From Scybalenecus merdavium (GTDB lineage: Bacteria; Bacillota; Clostridia; Oscillospirales; Acutalibacteraceae), in NCBI GenBank assembly GCA_018714405.1, contig DVNM01000002.1, positions 65,243 to 129,242 of the forward strand: a stretch of DNA of 64,000 nucleotides, given 5' to 3'. Under the pieces are notes generated by a model, which searched no databases, was not told where the DNA came from, and saw only the letters and a list, made by a program, of their open reading frames with translations. How positions within the stretch are numbered: position 1 is the stretch's first letter; the number at the start of each line of letters is the position of its first letter. This document shows, piece by piece, positions 24,265-34,453 of the stretch. The position numbers were made by a program, and so were the translations under genes.

Positions 24265-26476
24265 TCTGGTTGCCCGTATTGCGGTTGAAAACACCTTTTT
24301 CAGCCGGGGAGAGGATTTTGATTATAAAATCCCGCCGCCGCTTCAGCAGGCGGTCCTGCCCGGCGTATGTGTGTTTGTGCCGTTTGGCAGAAATAACCAA
24401 AAGCGGCACGGCGTTGTGCTTTCTGTCTCGGCCGGCAGCGGCGATGCTTTAAAAGAAATTTTGGCAGTGGATACACAGACTGTTCGTCTTTCTGACGAAT
24501 GTCTGCAGCTTGCCGCCTGGCTCAAAGAACGTTGTTTTTCTACTTCCTATGCCTGCCTGCGGCTCATGTTGCCGAATCGTGCCGGCAAAGCCGGCGGCGC
24601 CACGGAAAAAATGATTCGGCTGTGTGCGGGTCAGCCGCAAAAACAGCTGACTGCAAAACAGCAAGCCGTTATAAATTTGCTGCAGGATACGGGCACGGTT
24701 TCCTGCGCGGAAGCCAAGCAGTTTTGCTCCGTGGGTGACAGTGTGCTTAACACACTGGCCAAATACGGGGCGGTGGAATTTTATCAGCGCGAGCGTTTGC
24801 GCATCCCATATATAACTGAGGCGGCGGAGCCGGAAGATATTATATTGTCCGCACAGCAGCAAACGGCTTTTGAACGGCTTTCCTGTGCGCTGGAATCTCC
24901 GAAAAACGAACAGGCGCTCCTGTTTGGCGTAACGGGCAGCGGTAAAACACAGGTGTACCTGAAGTTGATCGACCGTGTGCTGGAACAGGGCAGGGACGCC
25001 ATTGTGCTGGTACCCGAAATTGCCCTGACTGTGCAGACGATCTCGATTTTCCTGAAACGCTACGGCAATATGGTTGCCGTGTTTCACAGCGGCCTTTCTG
25101 CCGGTGAACGGTACGACGCCTACAAACGCGCACAGCGCGGCGATGTAAAGATCGTTGTGGGTACGCGCAGCGCCGTTTTTGCACCGCTGCAAAACCTGGG
25201 TCTTATTGTGATCGACGAGGAGCAGGAGGACAGCTACAAATCCGAAATGTCACCTCGCTACAACGCCAAAGAAGTGGCCAGGTTTCGCTGCGCTTACCAT
25301 AAGGCGCTGCTTTTGCTTGCTTCTGCAACGCCGCGTGTAGAAACGTATTGCGCTGCCAAAAACGGCAAATATATATTGTGTAAACTGGCGCAACGTTACG
25401 GCCCGGCACAGCTGCCGCAGGTCGTGACGGTCGACATGCGCGAGGAGTTTCGCGCCAAGCATTTTTCGCCGATCAGCTCTGTGCTGGCTTCGCATCTGCG
25501 CGAAAATTTCGAGGCCGGCAACCAGGCTATTTTGCTGATCAACCGGCGCGGGTACAATACGTTTATTGCCTGTCAGGACTGCGGACACGTCATTACCTGT
25601 CCGAACTGCAGCATCTCCATGACTTACCACAGCGACACGGGCAGTTTACACTGCCATTATTGCGGCTATATACAGCGGCTGGAAAACACCTGTCCCCAGT
25701 GCGGCGGCAGCAATGTGCGCTACTCCGGCTACGGTACACAGCGCATTGAAGATGAGCTGCAGGCGCTTTTGCCGCAGGCCAGGATCTTGCGGATGGATGC
25801 CGACACAACTGCACATAAAAACGCGCACGACAAGCTTTTAAACAGCTTTGCACGCCGCGAATACGACATTATGGTCGGCACGCAAATGGTGGCAAAGGGG
25901 CTTGATTTCCCATCTGTGCGCCTGGTTGGCGTCGTCAATGCCGACAATGCGCTCTATAATGAATGCTACAATGCTGCCGAAAAATCCTTTGACCTGATCA
26001 CACAGGTCATTGGGCGAAGCGGCCGGCGCGATGCGACCGGCACGGCGGTCATTCAAACGATCGACCCTTATAATCCTACAATCGAATATGCGGCGGCGCA
26101 GGACTACGCATCTTTTTATAATACAGAGATCGAGCTGCGGCGGCTGTTGATCTATCCGCCGTTTTGCGATCTGCTTTATATCCTTTTCAGCGGTGAAAAT
26201 GAACTTGCCGTTGCACAATGCGCGCAGTTCTTTTTTACGCAGCTGGTGCAGCAAAACCGCACAGATGGTCAGGAACAGAAAATGATCATTCTGGGACCGT
26301 CGCCGGCAAAGATTTTGAAAATCAGCAACATTTACCGCTACCACCTGATTATAAAGTGCAAAAACAGCCGCGCGATCCGCACGCTGGTGCGCAAAACACT
26401 GGAAGCGGCATCTGTCCAAAAGCAGTTTAAAACCATACAGATCACGGCAGATTTTAACCCTGCCGATATGAATTAG
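24257..26476 (+). CDS. priA: Primosomal replication-restart helicase PriA
   Basis: A 739-residue 3'-5' superfamily 2 helicase that reloads the replisome at collapsed forks. Seen: N-terminal DNA-binding region (residues 1-110), Walker A FGVTGSGKTQVYL near residue 225, DEEQ box VIDEEQEDSYKSE, four zinc-binding cysteine pairs (CQDCGHVITCPNC and CHYCGYIQRLENTCPQCGG) and the helicase motif VIGRSGR. Length is normal. The start overlaps the rpoZ stop. Confidence 0.96.
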   Translation: MTDLVARIAVENTFFSRGEDFDYKIPPPLQQAVLPGVCVFVPFGRNNQKRHGVVLSVSAGSGDALKEILAVDTQTVRLSDECLQLAAWLKERCFSTSYACLRLMLPNRAGKAGGATEKMIRLCAGQPQKQLTAKQQAVINLLQDTGTVSCAEAKQFCSVGDSVLNTLAKYGAVEFYQRERLRIPYITEAAEPEDIILSAQQQTAFERLSCALESPKNEQALLFGVTGSGKTQVYLKLIDRVLEQGRDAIVLVPEIALTVQTISIFLKRYGNMVAVFHSGLSAGERYDAYKRAQRGDVKIVVGTRSAVFAPLQNLGLIVIDEEQEDSYKSEMSPRYNAKEVARFRCAYHKALLLLASATPRVETYCAAKNGKYILCKLAQRYGPAQLPQVVTVDMREEFRAKHFSPISSVLASHLRENFEAGNQAILLINRRGYNTFIACQDCGHVITCPNCSISMTYHSDTGSLHCHYCGYIQRLENTCPQCGGSNVRYSGYGTQRIEDELQALLPQARILRMDADTTAHKNAHDKLLNSFARREYDIMVGTQMVAKGLDFPSVRLVGVVNADNALYNECYNAAEKSFDLITQVIGRSGRRDATGTAVIQTIDPYNPTIEYAAAQDYASFYNTEIELRRLLIYPPFCDLLYILFSGENELAVAQCAQFFFTQLVQQNRTDGQEQKMIILGPSPAKILKISNIYRYHLIIKCKNSRAIRTLVRKTLEAASVQKQFKTIQITADFNPADMN

Positions 26477-26486
26477 GAGAATAAAA

Positions 26487-26945
26487 ATGGCACTCAGAAA
26501 AATTGTAATGTTTGGTGATCCGATCCTGAACAAAAAGAGCAGGGCAGTTGATAAGTTTGACGACCGCCTTGCGCAGTTGATCGACGATATGGCCGAGACG
26601 ATGTATGCACAAAACGGCGTCGGTCTGGCTGCCGTGCAGGTCGGTATTCTAAAACGTGTAATCGTGATCGATGTGGGCAACGGCCTGATAGAGCTTGTTA
26701 ACCCTGAGATCATCAAAACCGAGGGCTCCCAGCATAATCGTGAGGGCTGCCTGTCTTTTCCCGGTCGGTTCGGTACAACAGAGCGCCCGATGAAAGTGCA
26801 GATCAAGGCACAGGACCGCAACGGCACCTGGCATATTTATACCGGAGAGGGTCTTCTTGCCATGGCTTTCTGCCACGAAACCGATCATCTGGACGGTGTG
26901 CTGTTCACTTCGCATCTGCTGCCCGGTGAGAAGGTGAGCATGTGA
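26487..26945 (+). CDS. def: Peptide deformylase
   Basis: A 152-residue metalloenzyme that removes the formyl group from nascent proteins. The three family motifs are present: GVGLAAVQVG, EGCLSFPG (Cys metal ligand) and HETDHLDG (HExxH). The first motif has Val where most have Pro. The site TAGGAGAAT precedes ATG 26487. The stop overlaps the GTG start of fmt, the usual coupling of these two genes. Confidence 0.96.
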   Translation: MALRKIVMFGDPILNKKSRAVDKFDDRLAQLIDDMAETMYAQNGVGLAAVQVGILKRVIVIDVGNGLIELVNPEIIKTEGSQHNREGCLSFPGRFGTTERPMKVQIKAQDRNGTWHIYTGEGLLAMAFCHETDHLDGVLFTSHLLPGEKVSM

Positions 26946-27871
26946 AATGTATTTTTATGGGCACACCGGATTTTGCCGCTGTGTGCCTGGAAAAACTTGC
27001 AAGCAGCCGGCACGAGGTACTGGCCGTGTTTTCGCAGCCCGATAAACCGGTTGGCCGCAAGCAGCAGATCCTGCCTACAGTTGTAAAAGCATGTGCCCTG
27101 CAGCACGGTATTCCCGTTTACCAGCCGCCGACTTTAAAGGACGGCAGCGCGCTTGCGCAAATAAATCAGCTGCAGCCGGACATTATAATTGTGGTTGCCT
27201 ACGGCAAGATCTTGCCGACCGAGATTTTGCACGCGGCAAAATACGGCTGTGTCAACGAACACGCATCCCTTTTGCCGAAGTACCGCGGTGCGGCGCCGAT
27301 TCAATGGGCTGTTTTAAACGGCGACCGGCTGACCGGCGTCTGTATCATGCAGATGGATGCAGGGCTGGACACGGGCGACATCCTTTATACGGTGAAGACC
27401 GATATCGGTCCCAATGAGACTTCTGCCGAGCTGTTTGACCGCTTAGCGGTTTTGGGTGCAGATGCGCTTTTAAAAACGCTCGATTTGATCGAATCCGGCG
27501 AGGCCGTGCCGCAAAAGCAGCCGCAGGGTGATGGCTTTTATGCCAGCCGCATCACCAAGGATATGGCGCCGATAGACTGGTCAAGATCTGCCGCACAGAT
27601 CCACAACCAGATCCGCGGCCTGCAGACCTGGCCGTGTGCGCAGACAACGCAAAACGGCAGGGTGCTCAAACTGCATACGTCGCGTCTTACGCCGTTTTCA
27701 GGCGGTGCCCCCGGCCAAGTCACCGAACAGAACAAACATCTTTATGTGACTTGCGGCGACGGCAAATGGCTGGAAATTTTAGAGCTTCAGCCGGCCGGCA
27801 AGAAAAAGATGGACGCGAAAAGCTTTTTGTCCGGCTATCCTGTACAGACGGACACATATTTTGGGAGTTGA
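26942..27871 (+). CDS. fmt: Methionyl-tRNA formyltransferase
   Basis: A 309-residue enzyme that formylates initiator Met-tRNA using 10-formyl-THF. Seen: IFMGTPDFAAVCLEKL, YQPPTLKD, HASLLPKYRGAAPIQWAVLNGD (catalytic Asn/His region) and MDAGLDTGDIL. The GTG start overlaps the def stop (GTGA). Its partner def sits upstream, and the metallopeptidase gene follows. Confidence 0.96.
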   Translation: MKCIFMGTPDFAAVCLEKLASSRHEVLAVFSQPDKPVGRKQQILPTVVKACALQHGIPVYQPPTLKDGSALAQINQLQPDIIIVVAYGKILPTEILHAAKYGCVNEHASLLPKYRGAAPIQWAVLNGDRLTGVCIMQMDAGLDTGDILYTVKTDIGPNETSAELFDRLAVLGADALLKTLDLIESGEAVPQKQPQGDGFYASRITKDMAPIDWSRSAAQIHNQIRGLQTWPCAQTTQNGRVLKLHTSRLTPFSGGAPGQVTEQNKHLYVTCGDGKWLEILELQPAGKKKMDAKSFLSGYPVQTDTYFGS

Positions 27872-27878
27872 ACGCAAT

Positions 27879-28574
27879 ATGGGTTCCTATATGCTTTATT
27901 ATGTCACGGGCATCATCATGGTCCCGGTGATCATTTTTGCATTGATCTGTCAGATCAATGTAAAAAATACCTTTAATAAATACAGCCGTGTGCGCAGTGC
28001 GCGCGGCATGACCGGTGCACAGGCGGCGGAAAGCCTTCTGCGTGCAAACGGAATCACCGATGTAAAAATCCAGCGCGTTGCCGGCAATTTGACTGACCAT
28101 TATAATCCAACGACGAAAACGATCAACCTGTCTGAGGGCGTGTATAATTCGACCTCTATCGCTGCGATCGGCGTTGCCTGTCATGAAGCCGGGCATGCCT
28201 GCCAGCATGCGCAGGGCTATGTGCCGCTGAAACTGCGCAACATTGCGATTCCGGCCACACGGATCGGTTCTACTCTTGGCATCCCGCTGGCTGTAATCGG
28301 TATGTTCCTGTCTTTTGAACCGCTGATTTTAGTCGGTATCGTTTTATACAGCCTTGTGGCGCTGTTCCAGCTGTTGACGCTGCCTGTGGAATTCAACGCC
28401 AGTTCCCGTGCGCTGAAAACGATCGATCAATACGGCTATTTGAGCGGCACAGAATATGCAGGTGCCAAAAAAGTGCTTACAGCGGCTGCGCTGACCTATG
28501 TTGCGGCGCTCGTGTCGGCACTTGCAACGCTTCTGCGTCTGCTGCTTATCTATAACCGCAATAACAACAGGTAA
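27879..28574 (+). CDS. Membrane zinc metallopeptidase, YugP type
   Basis: A 231-residue membrane protease. Seen: an N-terminal membrane segment (residues 5-27), the zinc motif VACHEAGHACQHAQGY (HEAGH) near residue 110, and two or three C-terminal membrane segments. This matches the DUF2268-unrelated YugP neutral zinc peptidase group. ATG 27879 is preferred over TTG 27861 because GGGAGTTGAA lies at good distance. The gene is inserted between fmt and rsmB, where Bacillus has none. Substrate unknown. Confidence 0.88.
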   Translation: MGSYMLYYVTGIIMVPVIIFALICQINVKNTFNKYSRVRSARGMTGAQAAESLLRANGITDVKIQRVAGNLTDHYNPTTKTINLSEGVYNSTSIAAIGVACHEAGHACQHAQGYVPLKLRNIAIPATRIGSTLGIPLAVIGMFLSFEPLILVGIVLYSLVALFQLLTLPVEFNASSRALKTIDQYGYLSGTEYAGAKKVLTAAALTYVAALVSALATLLRLLLIYNRNNNR

Positions 28575-28578
28575 GGCT

Positions 28579-29838
28579 ATGACCGACGTTCGCAAAACTG
28601 CGCTGGAAGTGCTGAACAAGGTGGAGACGGACGCATCCTTTTCCAACCTGGCGCTGCTGCATGCGCAGCAGACTTTGGAATCGGCAAAGGACCGTGCACT
28701 GCTTAGCCGCCTGGTTTACGGTGTGCTCGAGCGCAAAATGACGCTCGACTACATAATTGAACAGTATGCGCACCAATATGCCAAAACGAAAAAAGCTGTC
28801 AAGAATGTGCTGCGGCTGGGTGTGTACCAGATCTATTTTATGGACAGTGTTCCCGACCATGCCGCCGTGCATGAGACCGTCAGCCTGCTGGACCGGTGCA
28901 AACTTGCCTATGCCAAAAAGTTTGTAAATGCGGTTTTGCGCAGTGTGTGTAAACGTGAAGTCCAGTTGGATAAGCTGCCGGACACGCTGCGTTATTCGTG
29001 CCCGCAGGCGCTGATCGGTCTGTGGACGCATGCTTACGGGAAAGAAAGAACACATGAGATCCTTTCTGCGCTGGAATACGGCGCACCGCTTTTCGTAACA
29101 CCGAATACACTGAAAATTTCAGCCGAAGCGCTTTGTGACCGCTTTGTGCAAATGGGGATCGACGCAAAAGTAAACGGCGGTTCTGTGCAGATCCTCTCTT
29201 CGGTGGATATAGCCGGCTGCTCGCTTTATAAAGAAGGTTTCTTTTTTGTGCAGGATCTGTCCAGCAGGCGGTGTGCCCAGGCTTTGGGCGCCAGACCGGG
29301 GGAAACGGTGCTGGATATGTGCGCTTGCCCGGGCGGCAAAACGTTTGCCATTGCCATGCAGATGCAAAACTGCGGCCGCCTTATAGCCTGTGATTTGCAC
29401 GCCAACAAGCTGCCGCTGATCGAGGATTCTGCCAGGCGCCTGGGTCTTACGGCAATCGAAACGCGGCAAAACGACGCGTCGGTCTTTGATCCGTCTTTTC
29501 CGGCTGCCGACCGTATTTTATGCGACGTGCCGTGCAGCGGTTTCGGGATCATCCGCCGCAAGCCGGAGATCCGTTATAAAGATTTAGATACGATCAAACC
29601 GCTTTATGCACGCCAGTTCCAGATCCTTTCTGTCAGCGCGCAGTATCTTAAAAACCACGGTACGCTGGTTTACTCCACCTGTACGCTGAATAAACATGAA
29701 AACGAGGAAATCGTCGGCCGCTTTTTAAAAGAAAATCCGGCCTTTCATCAACTGGAGTGCCAAACGGTATTCCCACAGCCAAACGGCGGTGACGGATTCT
29801 TTTATGCAGTACTGAAAAAGGAAGAAAATGAAAACTGA
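28579..29838 (+). CDS. rsmB: 16S rRNA (cytosine-967-C5)-methyltransferase
   Basis: A 419-residue SAM-dependent m5C methyltransferase. An N-terminal NusB-like RNA-binding domain (residues 1-135) is followed by the catalytic domain with LDMCACPGGKTFAIA, CDVPCSGFGIIRRKPEIRY (catalytic cysteine) and LVYSTCTLNKHENEEIV (second cysteine). ATG 28579, 4 bases after the peptidase stop, is preferred to the earlier start inside that gene. It overlaps rlmN by 11 bases. Confidence 0.95.
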   Translation: MTDVRKTALEVLNKVETDASFSNLALLHAQQTLESAKDRALLSRLVYGVLERKMTLDYIIEQYAHQYAKTKKAVKNVLRLGVYQIYFMDSVPDHAAVHETVSLLDRCKLAYAKKFVNAVLRSVCKREVQLDKLPDTLRYSCPQALIGLWTHAYGKERTHEILSALEYGAPLFVTPNTLKISAEALCDRFVQMGIDAKVNGGSVQILSSVDIAGCSLYKEGFFFVQDLSSRRCAQALGARPGETVLDMCACPGGKTFAIAMQMQNCGRLIACDLHANKLPLIEDSARRLGLTAIETRQNDASVFDPSFPAADRILCDVPCSGFGIIRRKPEIRYKDLDTIKPLYARQFQILSVSAQYLKNHGTLVYSTCTLNKHENEEIVGRFLKENPAFHQLECQTVFPQPNGGDGFFYAVLKKEENEN

Positions 29839-30868
29839 TCTGATGTCTATGACGCCGCAGATGCTTGCATCGTTTTGCGACGGACTTGCTTTGCCGAAGT
29901 TTCGCACGGCGCAGATTTATGCTTGGATGCACAAGTTTGGCGTTCATGATTTTTCGGCAATGAGCAATTTGCCGAAAGCGCTGCGCAGCCGGCTGGAGGA
30001 AAGCTGCTTCATCCCGTATTGTCAAATTGAAGACAAATATGTTTCCAGGCTGGACGGTACAGTAAAATATCTTTTTCGTTTGTATGACGGTGAATATGTT
30101 GAAACCGTCGTTATGCACTACAAATACGGGTATACGATTTGTGTCTCGTCGCAGGTCGGCTGCAAAATGGGCTGCAAATTCTGCGCTTCCACGCTGGCCG
30201 GTTATAAAAGGAACCTGCTTCCCGGTGAGATCGAGGGGCAGATTCATGCCGCGCAGAACGACCTTGGCGTGCGTATTTCGCACATTGTCATGATGGGCAT
30301 CGGCGAGCCGCTCGACAACTACGAGAATGTACTGACGTTTCTGGAAAACGTGCACGACCCAAACGGACTCGGTATCAGCCACCGCAATATTACGATCTCT
30401 ACATGCGGTCTGGTGGATAAGATCCTGGATCTGGCTTCCCGCAAATTGCAGATCACGCTGACTGTCTCCTTGCATGCGGCAGATAATGAGACAAGAAATA
30501 CCATTATGCCTGTCAACCGCAAATGGCCGATCGAACAAGTGCTGGATGCCTGCCGCACATATTACCGCACAACTTCCAGGCGCGTTTCCTTTGAATATAC
30601 GCTGATATGCGGTGTGAACGACAGTCCTGCGTATGCCGGGAAACTGGCTAAGCTGCTGCAAAATATGCACGCGCATGTCAATCTGATTCTGGTCAATTAT
30701 GTAAAAGAGAATAAATTTGGACAAATACATGAAGAAACTGTGAAGATGTTTTGCCAAATATTGCAAAAACACAATATTAATGCTACAATCAGAAGAACTC
30801 TCGGAGCTGACATCAACGCTTCCTGCGGTCAGCTCAGGCGCATGAAAAACCGAGGTGAGCAGTTATGA
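29828..30868 (+). CDS. rlmN: Dual-specificity 23S rRNA/tRNA adenine-C2 methyltransferase
   Basis: A 346-residue radical SAM enzyme that methylates A2503 of 23S rRNA and A37 of some tRNAs. Seen: SSQVGCKMGCKFCAS (CxxxCxxC cluster), MMGIGEPLDNYENVL, HRNITISTCGLV and the late INASCGQLR with the reactive cysteine. ATG 29828 lies inside the rsmB end and follows GGAAGAAA; it overlaps the prpC start by 4 bases. Confidence 0.96.
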   Translation: MKTDLMSMTPQMLASFCDGLALPKFRTAQIYAWMHKFGVHDFSAMSNLPKALRSRLEESCFIPYCQIEDKYVSRLDGTVKYLFRLYDGEYVETVVMHYKYGYTICVSSQVGCKMGCKFCASTLAGYKRNLLPGEIEGQIHAAQNDLGVRISHIVMMGIGEPLDNYENVLTFLENVHDPNGLGISHRNITISTCGLVDKILDLASRKLQITLTVSLHAADNETRNTIMPVNRKWPIEQVLDACRTYYRTTSRRVSFEYTLICGVNDSPAYAGKLAKLLQNMHAHVNLILVNYVKENKFGQIHEETVKMFCQILQKHNINATIRRTLGADINASCGQLRRMKNRGEQL

Positions 30869-31593
30869 AAATTGTTGCAAAAACCGACAGGGGAAAGGTA
30901 AGAGCCACCAATCAGGACGCTTATTTTGTGGGTGAATTTCCAGGAGAAGTGGCCTGGGCCGTGGTGTGCGACGGCATGGGCGGCGCTGCCGGCGGCAATA
31001 TTGCAAGCGCGCTGGCGGTAAAGGTTATCAACGAGCGCATCAGTGCCTCTTATAATCCCCACATGAAAGAGTCCTCCATCAAAAATATGCTGGAGTCTGC
31101 TTTGATCGCTGCAAATCTTGAGGTTTATGACTTGAGCATAGAACGCTCGGAACTGAACGGCATGGGCACGACCGTCGTGTGTGCCGTTGTAAAGGACGGC
31201 CAGGCCTATATCGCTTACGCGGGCGACAGCCGTGCCTACATCTCTTCCGGCGGCAAACTGACCCAGGTCACAGTTGACCACAGCATGGTGCAGGACCTTG
31301 TAAACAAGGGCAAGCTTACTTCAGAAGAAGCTGCGGTGCACCCGAACCGCAACATCATCACCCGTGCGCTCGGCGTGCAGGACACGATCGATGTGGACTT
31401 TAAGCAGGTGGACTTTGCACCGGGAGATATTTTGATCCTTTGTACAGACGGCCTTTCTAATTATGTTTCGGCAGAGGAGATCAGCGAAGAGGTTAAGGAC
31501 ACAAAGTACTATGCCTTTGCTGACCGTTTGGTCAAAAAGGCCAACACAAACGGCGGTGGTGACAACATCACCGTAGTTGCGATCGCCAACTGA
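30865..31593 (+). CDS. prpC: PP2C-family serine/threonine phosphatase
   Basis: A 242-residue metal-dependent phosphatase that reverses PrkC phosphorylation. Seen: RATNQDAYFVGE, VVCDGMGGAAGGNIAS, YAGDSRAYISS, LCTDGLSNYV and GGGDNITVVAI, with the metal-binding Asp residues. The start overlaps rlmN as ATGA, and prkC follows 17 bases later, the conserved phosphatase-kinase pair. Confidence 0.95.
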   Translation: MKIVAKTDRGKVRATNQDAYFVGEFPGEVAWAVVCDGMGGAAGGNIASALAVKVINERISASYNPHMKESSIKNMLESALIAANLEVYDLSIERSELNGMGTTVVCAVVKDGQAYIAYAGDSRAYISSGGKLTQVTVDHSMVQDLVNKGKLTSEEAAVHPNRNIITRALGVQDTIDVDFKQVDFAPGDILILCTDGLSNYVSAEEISEEVKDTKYYAFADRLVKKANTNGGGDNITVVAIAN

Positions 31594-31610
31594 ATTCGGA
31601 GTGTAAATCA

Positions 31611-33563
31611 ATGGAAAATTATGTAGGCAAAAGACTGGACGGACGGTATGAGGTGCAGGAGATCATCGGCGTCGGCGGCATGGCCGTTGTGTACAAGGCG
31701 TACGACAGCATCGACGACCGCACCGTCTCCATCAAAGTCCTGAAAGACGAGTTTTTGGCAAACGACGAATTTAAACGCCGTTTTAAAAATGAATCGAAGG
31801 CCATTGCCGTTTTGTCGCACCCGAACATCGTAAAGGTCTACGATGTGCATTTCGGCGACAAGCTGCAGTATATCGTTATGGAATATGTAGACGGCATCAC
31901 ACTGAAAGAGTATATCCAAAAACAGGGCATGATCACCTGGAACGACGCCGTTTATTTTACCTCGCAGATCCTGCGTGCGCTGCAGCATGCGCATGACCGC
32001 GGCATCGTGCACCGTGACATTAAGCCGCAGAACATCATGCTGCTGCAAAACGGCCAGATCAAAGTGGCTGATTTCGGCATTGCCCGCTTCAGCCGCAGCG
32101 AAACGAAAACCATGACGGAAAATGCCATTGGTTCTGTGCATTATATCAGCCCGGAACAGGCAAAGGGCGAATTTACAGATGAACGCACCGATATATATTC
32201 GGTAGGCGTTGTGCTTTATGAAATGCTGGCCGGTAAAGTGCCGTTTGAGGCGGAAAATGCTGTTTCTGTTGCTCTGATGCAGCTGCAAAATGAAGCAAAA
32301 CGGCTGACCGAGATCAATCCGGATATACCGCTCGGTCTTGAACAGATCACCGTCCACGCCATGCAGAAAAATCCGGCACGCCGTTATCAGACGGCCACGG
32401 AAATGCTGATGGACATTGAAGAGATCATCAAAAATCCGAAAACTACATTTGATTATTCGTATTTTGTTGACAAAGAACCCACAAAATACGTTGTGCAAAA
32501 GCCAGCACAGCAACCGACTGCGCCGCCGGTCGTCCAACCGGACGATACGGCTGACGATGCAGCCGCAGAAAACAGCAACAAGAAAAAAATGCTTGCCGCC
32601 GTAATTTCCGGTGTGATCGTTTTGATCGCAGCTGTTGTCGTTATTGTGCTTTATTTTACCGGCTCATTAAACACAGATACGCGCAAGCTTGAAAATTTTG
32701 TCGGTCAAAGCTACAATTCTGTCATTGAAAATAAAAGCTATCCGTATGAATTTGTCGTGGAGCGCCAGGAAACGGATTCGGCCGAACCCGGCACGATCCT
32801 TGACCAGAACCCGCAGGCCGGCGAGCGCGTGCTTGCTGACAGCACCGTACAGCTGGTCGTGGCGGCCAGCGATGAAACGCTCACTGTTCCGCCGGTTTAC
32901 GGCAAAGAACGTGACCGTGCCGAACTGCTGCTGCAAAACGCGGGTATTACCAATTATACGTTTGTTTCCGTTGCCAGCAATGATGTGAAGGAAGGCTGCG
33001 TGGTTTACACAGACCCGCAGGAGACGACCGACATTTCGCCGGATACGGCAGTTACGGTGTATGTCAGTTCCGGTCCGTCCACGACTGCTGCACAGCGCGT
33101 GGCCGTGCCTGATGTCAGCGGTCTGTCCCGCAGCGATGCAAGCAGCACTCTGTCGCGTTCCGGATTTACCAACGTAAGTTTTGAAACACAGGACAGTACA
33201 CTGCCGAAAGATATGGTTTTGGATCAGGAGCCTTCCGGCGGCACTATGGCTGAAATGGATGCTGCCATTACCGTATACATCAGTTCCGGCGTTGCGCCTG
33301 CGACAGAACCGTCGGAATATACGCTGCAGATCCAGGTCCACCTGCCGGATCTGGACACGCGCGATACGCTGGTCATTTATATTGACGGCCGCGAATATGA
33401 CAGCGAAACGGTGCAGCTTAACGGCACGACCGCTACAATGGGCGTGCGTATTGCCAGGGACCGGACCGTTAATGTTCGTGCAGAACTGCTGGACCAGCAC
33501 AGCACAACGACCTCCAGTGTAACGGTAGATTCCAATAAGTCGGTATCTCTTACGCTGGAATGA
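31611..33563 (+). CDS. prkC: PASTA-domain Ser/Thr protein kinase
   Basis: A 650-residue membrane kinase that senses peptidoglycan fragments. The kinase domain (residues 1-275) has GVGGMAVVYKAYD, HRDIKPQNIML and DFGIARFS with the activation loop. A single membrane segment lies at about 327-348 (MLAAVISGVIVLIAAVVVIVLYF), followed by about three PASTA repeats (to residue 560) and a beta-rich end. In Bacillus this kinase promotes spore germination. The site CGGAGTG precedes ATG 31611. Confidence 0.95.
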   Translation: MENYVGKRLDGRYEVQEIIGVGGMAVVYKAYDSIDDRTVSIKVLKDEFLANDEFKRRFKNESKAIAVLSHPNIVKVYDVHFGDKLQYIVMEYVDGITLKEYIQKQGMITWNDAVYFTSQILRALQHAHDRGIVHRDIKPQNIMLLQNGQIKVADFGIARFSRSETKTMTENAIGSVHYISPEQAKGEFTDERTDIYSVGVVLYEMLAGKVPFEAENAVSVALMQLQNEAKRLTEINPDIPLGLEQITVHAMQKNPARRYQTATEMLMDIEEIIKNPKTTFDYSYFVDKEPTKYVVQKPAQQPTAPPVVQPDDTADDAAAENSNKKKMLAAVISGVIVLIAAVVVIVLYFTGSLNTDTRKLENFVGQSYNSVIENKSYPYEFVVERQETDSAEPGTILDQNPQAGERVLADSTVQLVVAASDETLTVPPVYGKERDRAELLLQNAGITNYTFVSVASNDVKEGCVVYTDPQETTDISPDTAVTVYVSSGPSTTAAQRVAVPDVSGLSRSDASSTLSRSGFTNVSFETQDSTLPKDMVLDQEPSGGTMAEMDAAITVYISSGVAPATEPSEYTLQIQVHLPDLDTRDTLVIYIDGREYDSETVQLNGTTATMGVRIARDRTVNVRAELLDQHSTTTSSVTVDSNKSVSLTLE

Positions 33564-33574
33564 ACAGGTGAAGC

Positions 33575-34453
33575 ATGACAGGTATGATCATGAAAGGTAT
33601 CGGCGGTTTCTACTATGTGGAAGCCGCTGATACTGTATTTGAGTGCAAAGCGCGCGGCAATTTTCGCCGCCAGCATATTACACCGCTTGCCGGTGACCAT
33701 GTTGAATTTCAGACGGATGAAGTAAAAGGCAATGTGATTACCGCCATTTTGCCGCGGAAAAACGAATTAATACGCCCAGCTGTTGCCAATATTGACCAGT
33801 TGTTTATTGTGGCTTCCAGCGCGGATCCGCAGATCAATCCTTTGATGATCGACCGGCTTACCGCTGTGTGCGAGATCAAGCAGATCGAGCCGGTCATCGT
33901 GTTTACAAAGATCGACTTGGGCGATGCTTATAAATCGTATCAAAAAGTATATGCTGATGCCGGGTTCCGGACGGTGGCTGTAAATACGCAAAACGGTTCG
34001 GGCGCCGAACAGGTTGCAAAACTGCTCAAGGACCGTGTGAGCGCATTTGCCGGCAATACCGGTGTGGGCAAATCGTCGCTGCTGAACGCGATCTCGCCGC
34101 AGCTGCAGCTGCAGACCGGTGAAACCAGTAAAAAGCTGGGGCGCGGCCGTCATACGACGCGTCAGTGTGAACTGCTGAAAGTGTGCGGCGGCTATGTGGC
34201 CGATACGCCTGGCTTTTCATCGGTGGATACAGAGCGGTACACGTTTATTCCAAAAGAGGAACTTGCAGCATGTTTTCGCGAGTTCCGCCCGTATCTGAAC
34301 GAATGCCGTTTTACCTCATGCCGCCATCTGAACGACAAGGGCTGCGCCGTGGCACAGGCTGTGCAGGCGGGCAAAATTGCCCAAAGCCGCTATGCATCGT
34401 ACAAGAGCATATATGAGGAAGTGCGCCATGTGGAGGAATGGGAAAAAAGATGA
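33575..34453 (+). CDS. rsgA: Ribosome small-subunit-dependent GTPase A
   Basis: A 292-residue circularly permuted GTPase for late 30S assembly. Seen: N-terminal OB fold, VIVFTKIDL (G4), FAGNTGVGKSSLLN (G1), RGRHTTRQ (G2 region), DTPGFSS (G3), and the zinc site ECRFTSCRHLNDKGC. The start could be ATG 33575, 33584 or 33590; the first is taken. In Bacillus rpe follows, but here thiN follows directly with a 4-base overlap. Confidence 0.95.
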   Translation: MTGMIMKGIGGFYYVEAADTVFECKARGNFRRQHITPLAGDHVEFQTDEVKGNVITAILPRKNELIRPAVANIDQLFIVASSADPQINPLMIDRLTAVCEIKQIEPVIVFTKIDLGDAYKSYQKVYADAGFRTVAVNTQNGSGAEQVAKLLKDRVSAFAGNTGVGKSSLLNAISPQLQLQTGETSKKLGRGRHTTRQCELLKVCGGYVADTPGFSSVDTERYTFIPKEELAACFREFRPYLNECRFTSCRHLNDKGCAVAQAVQAGKIAQSRYASYKSIYEEVRHVEEWEKR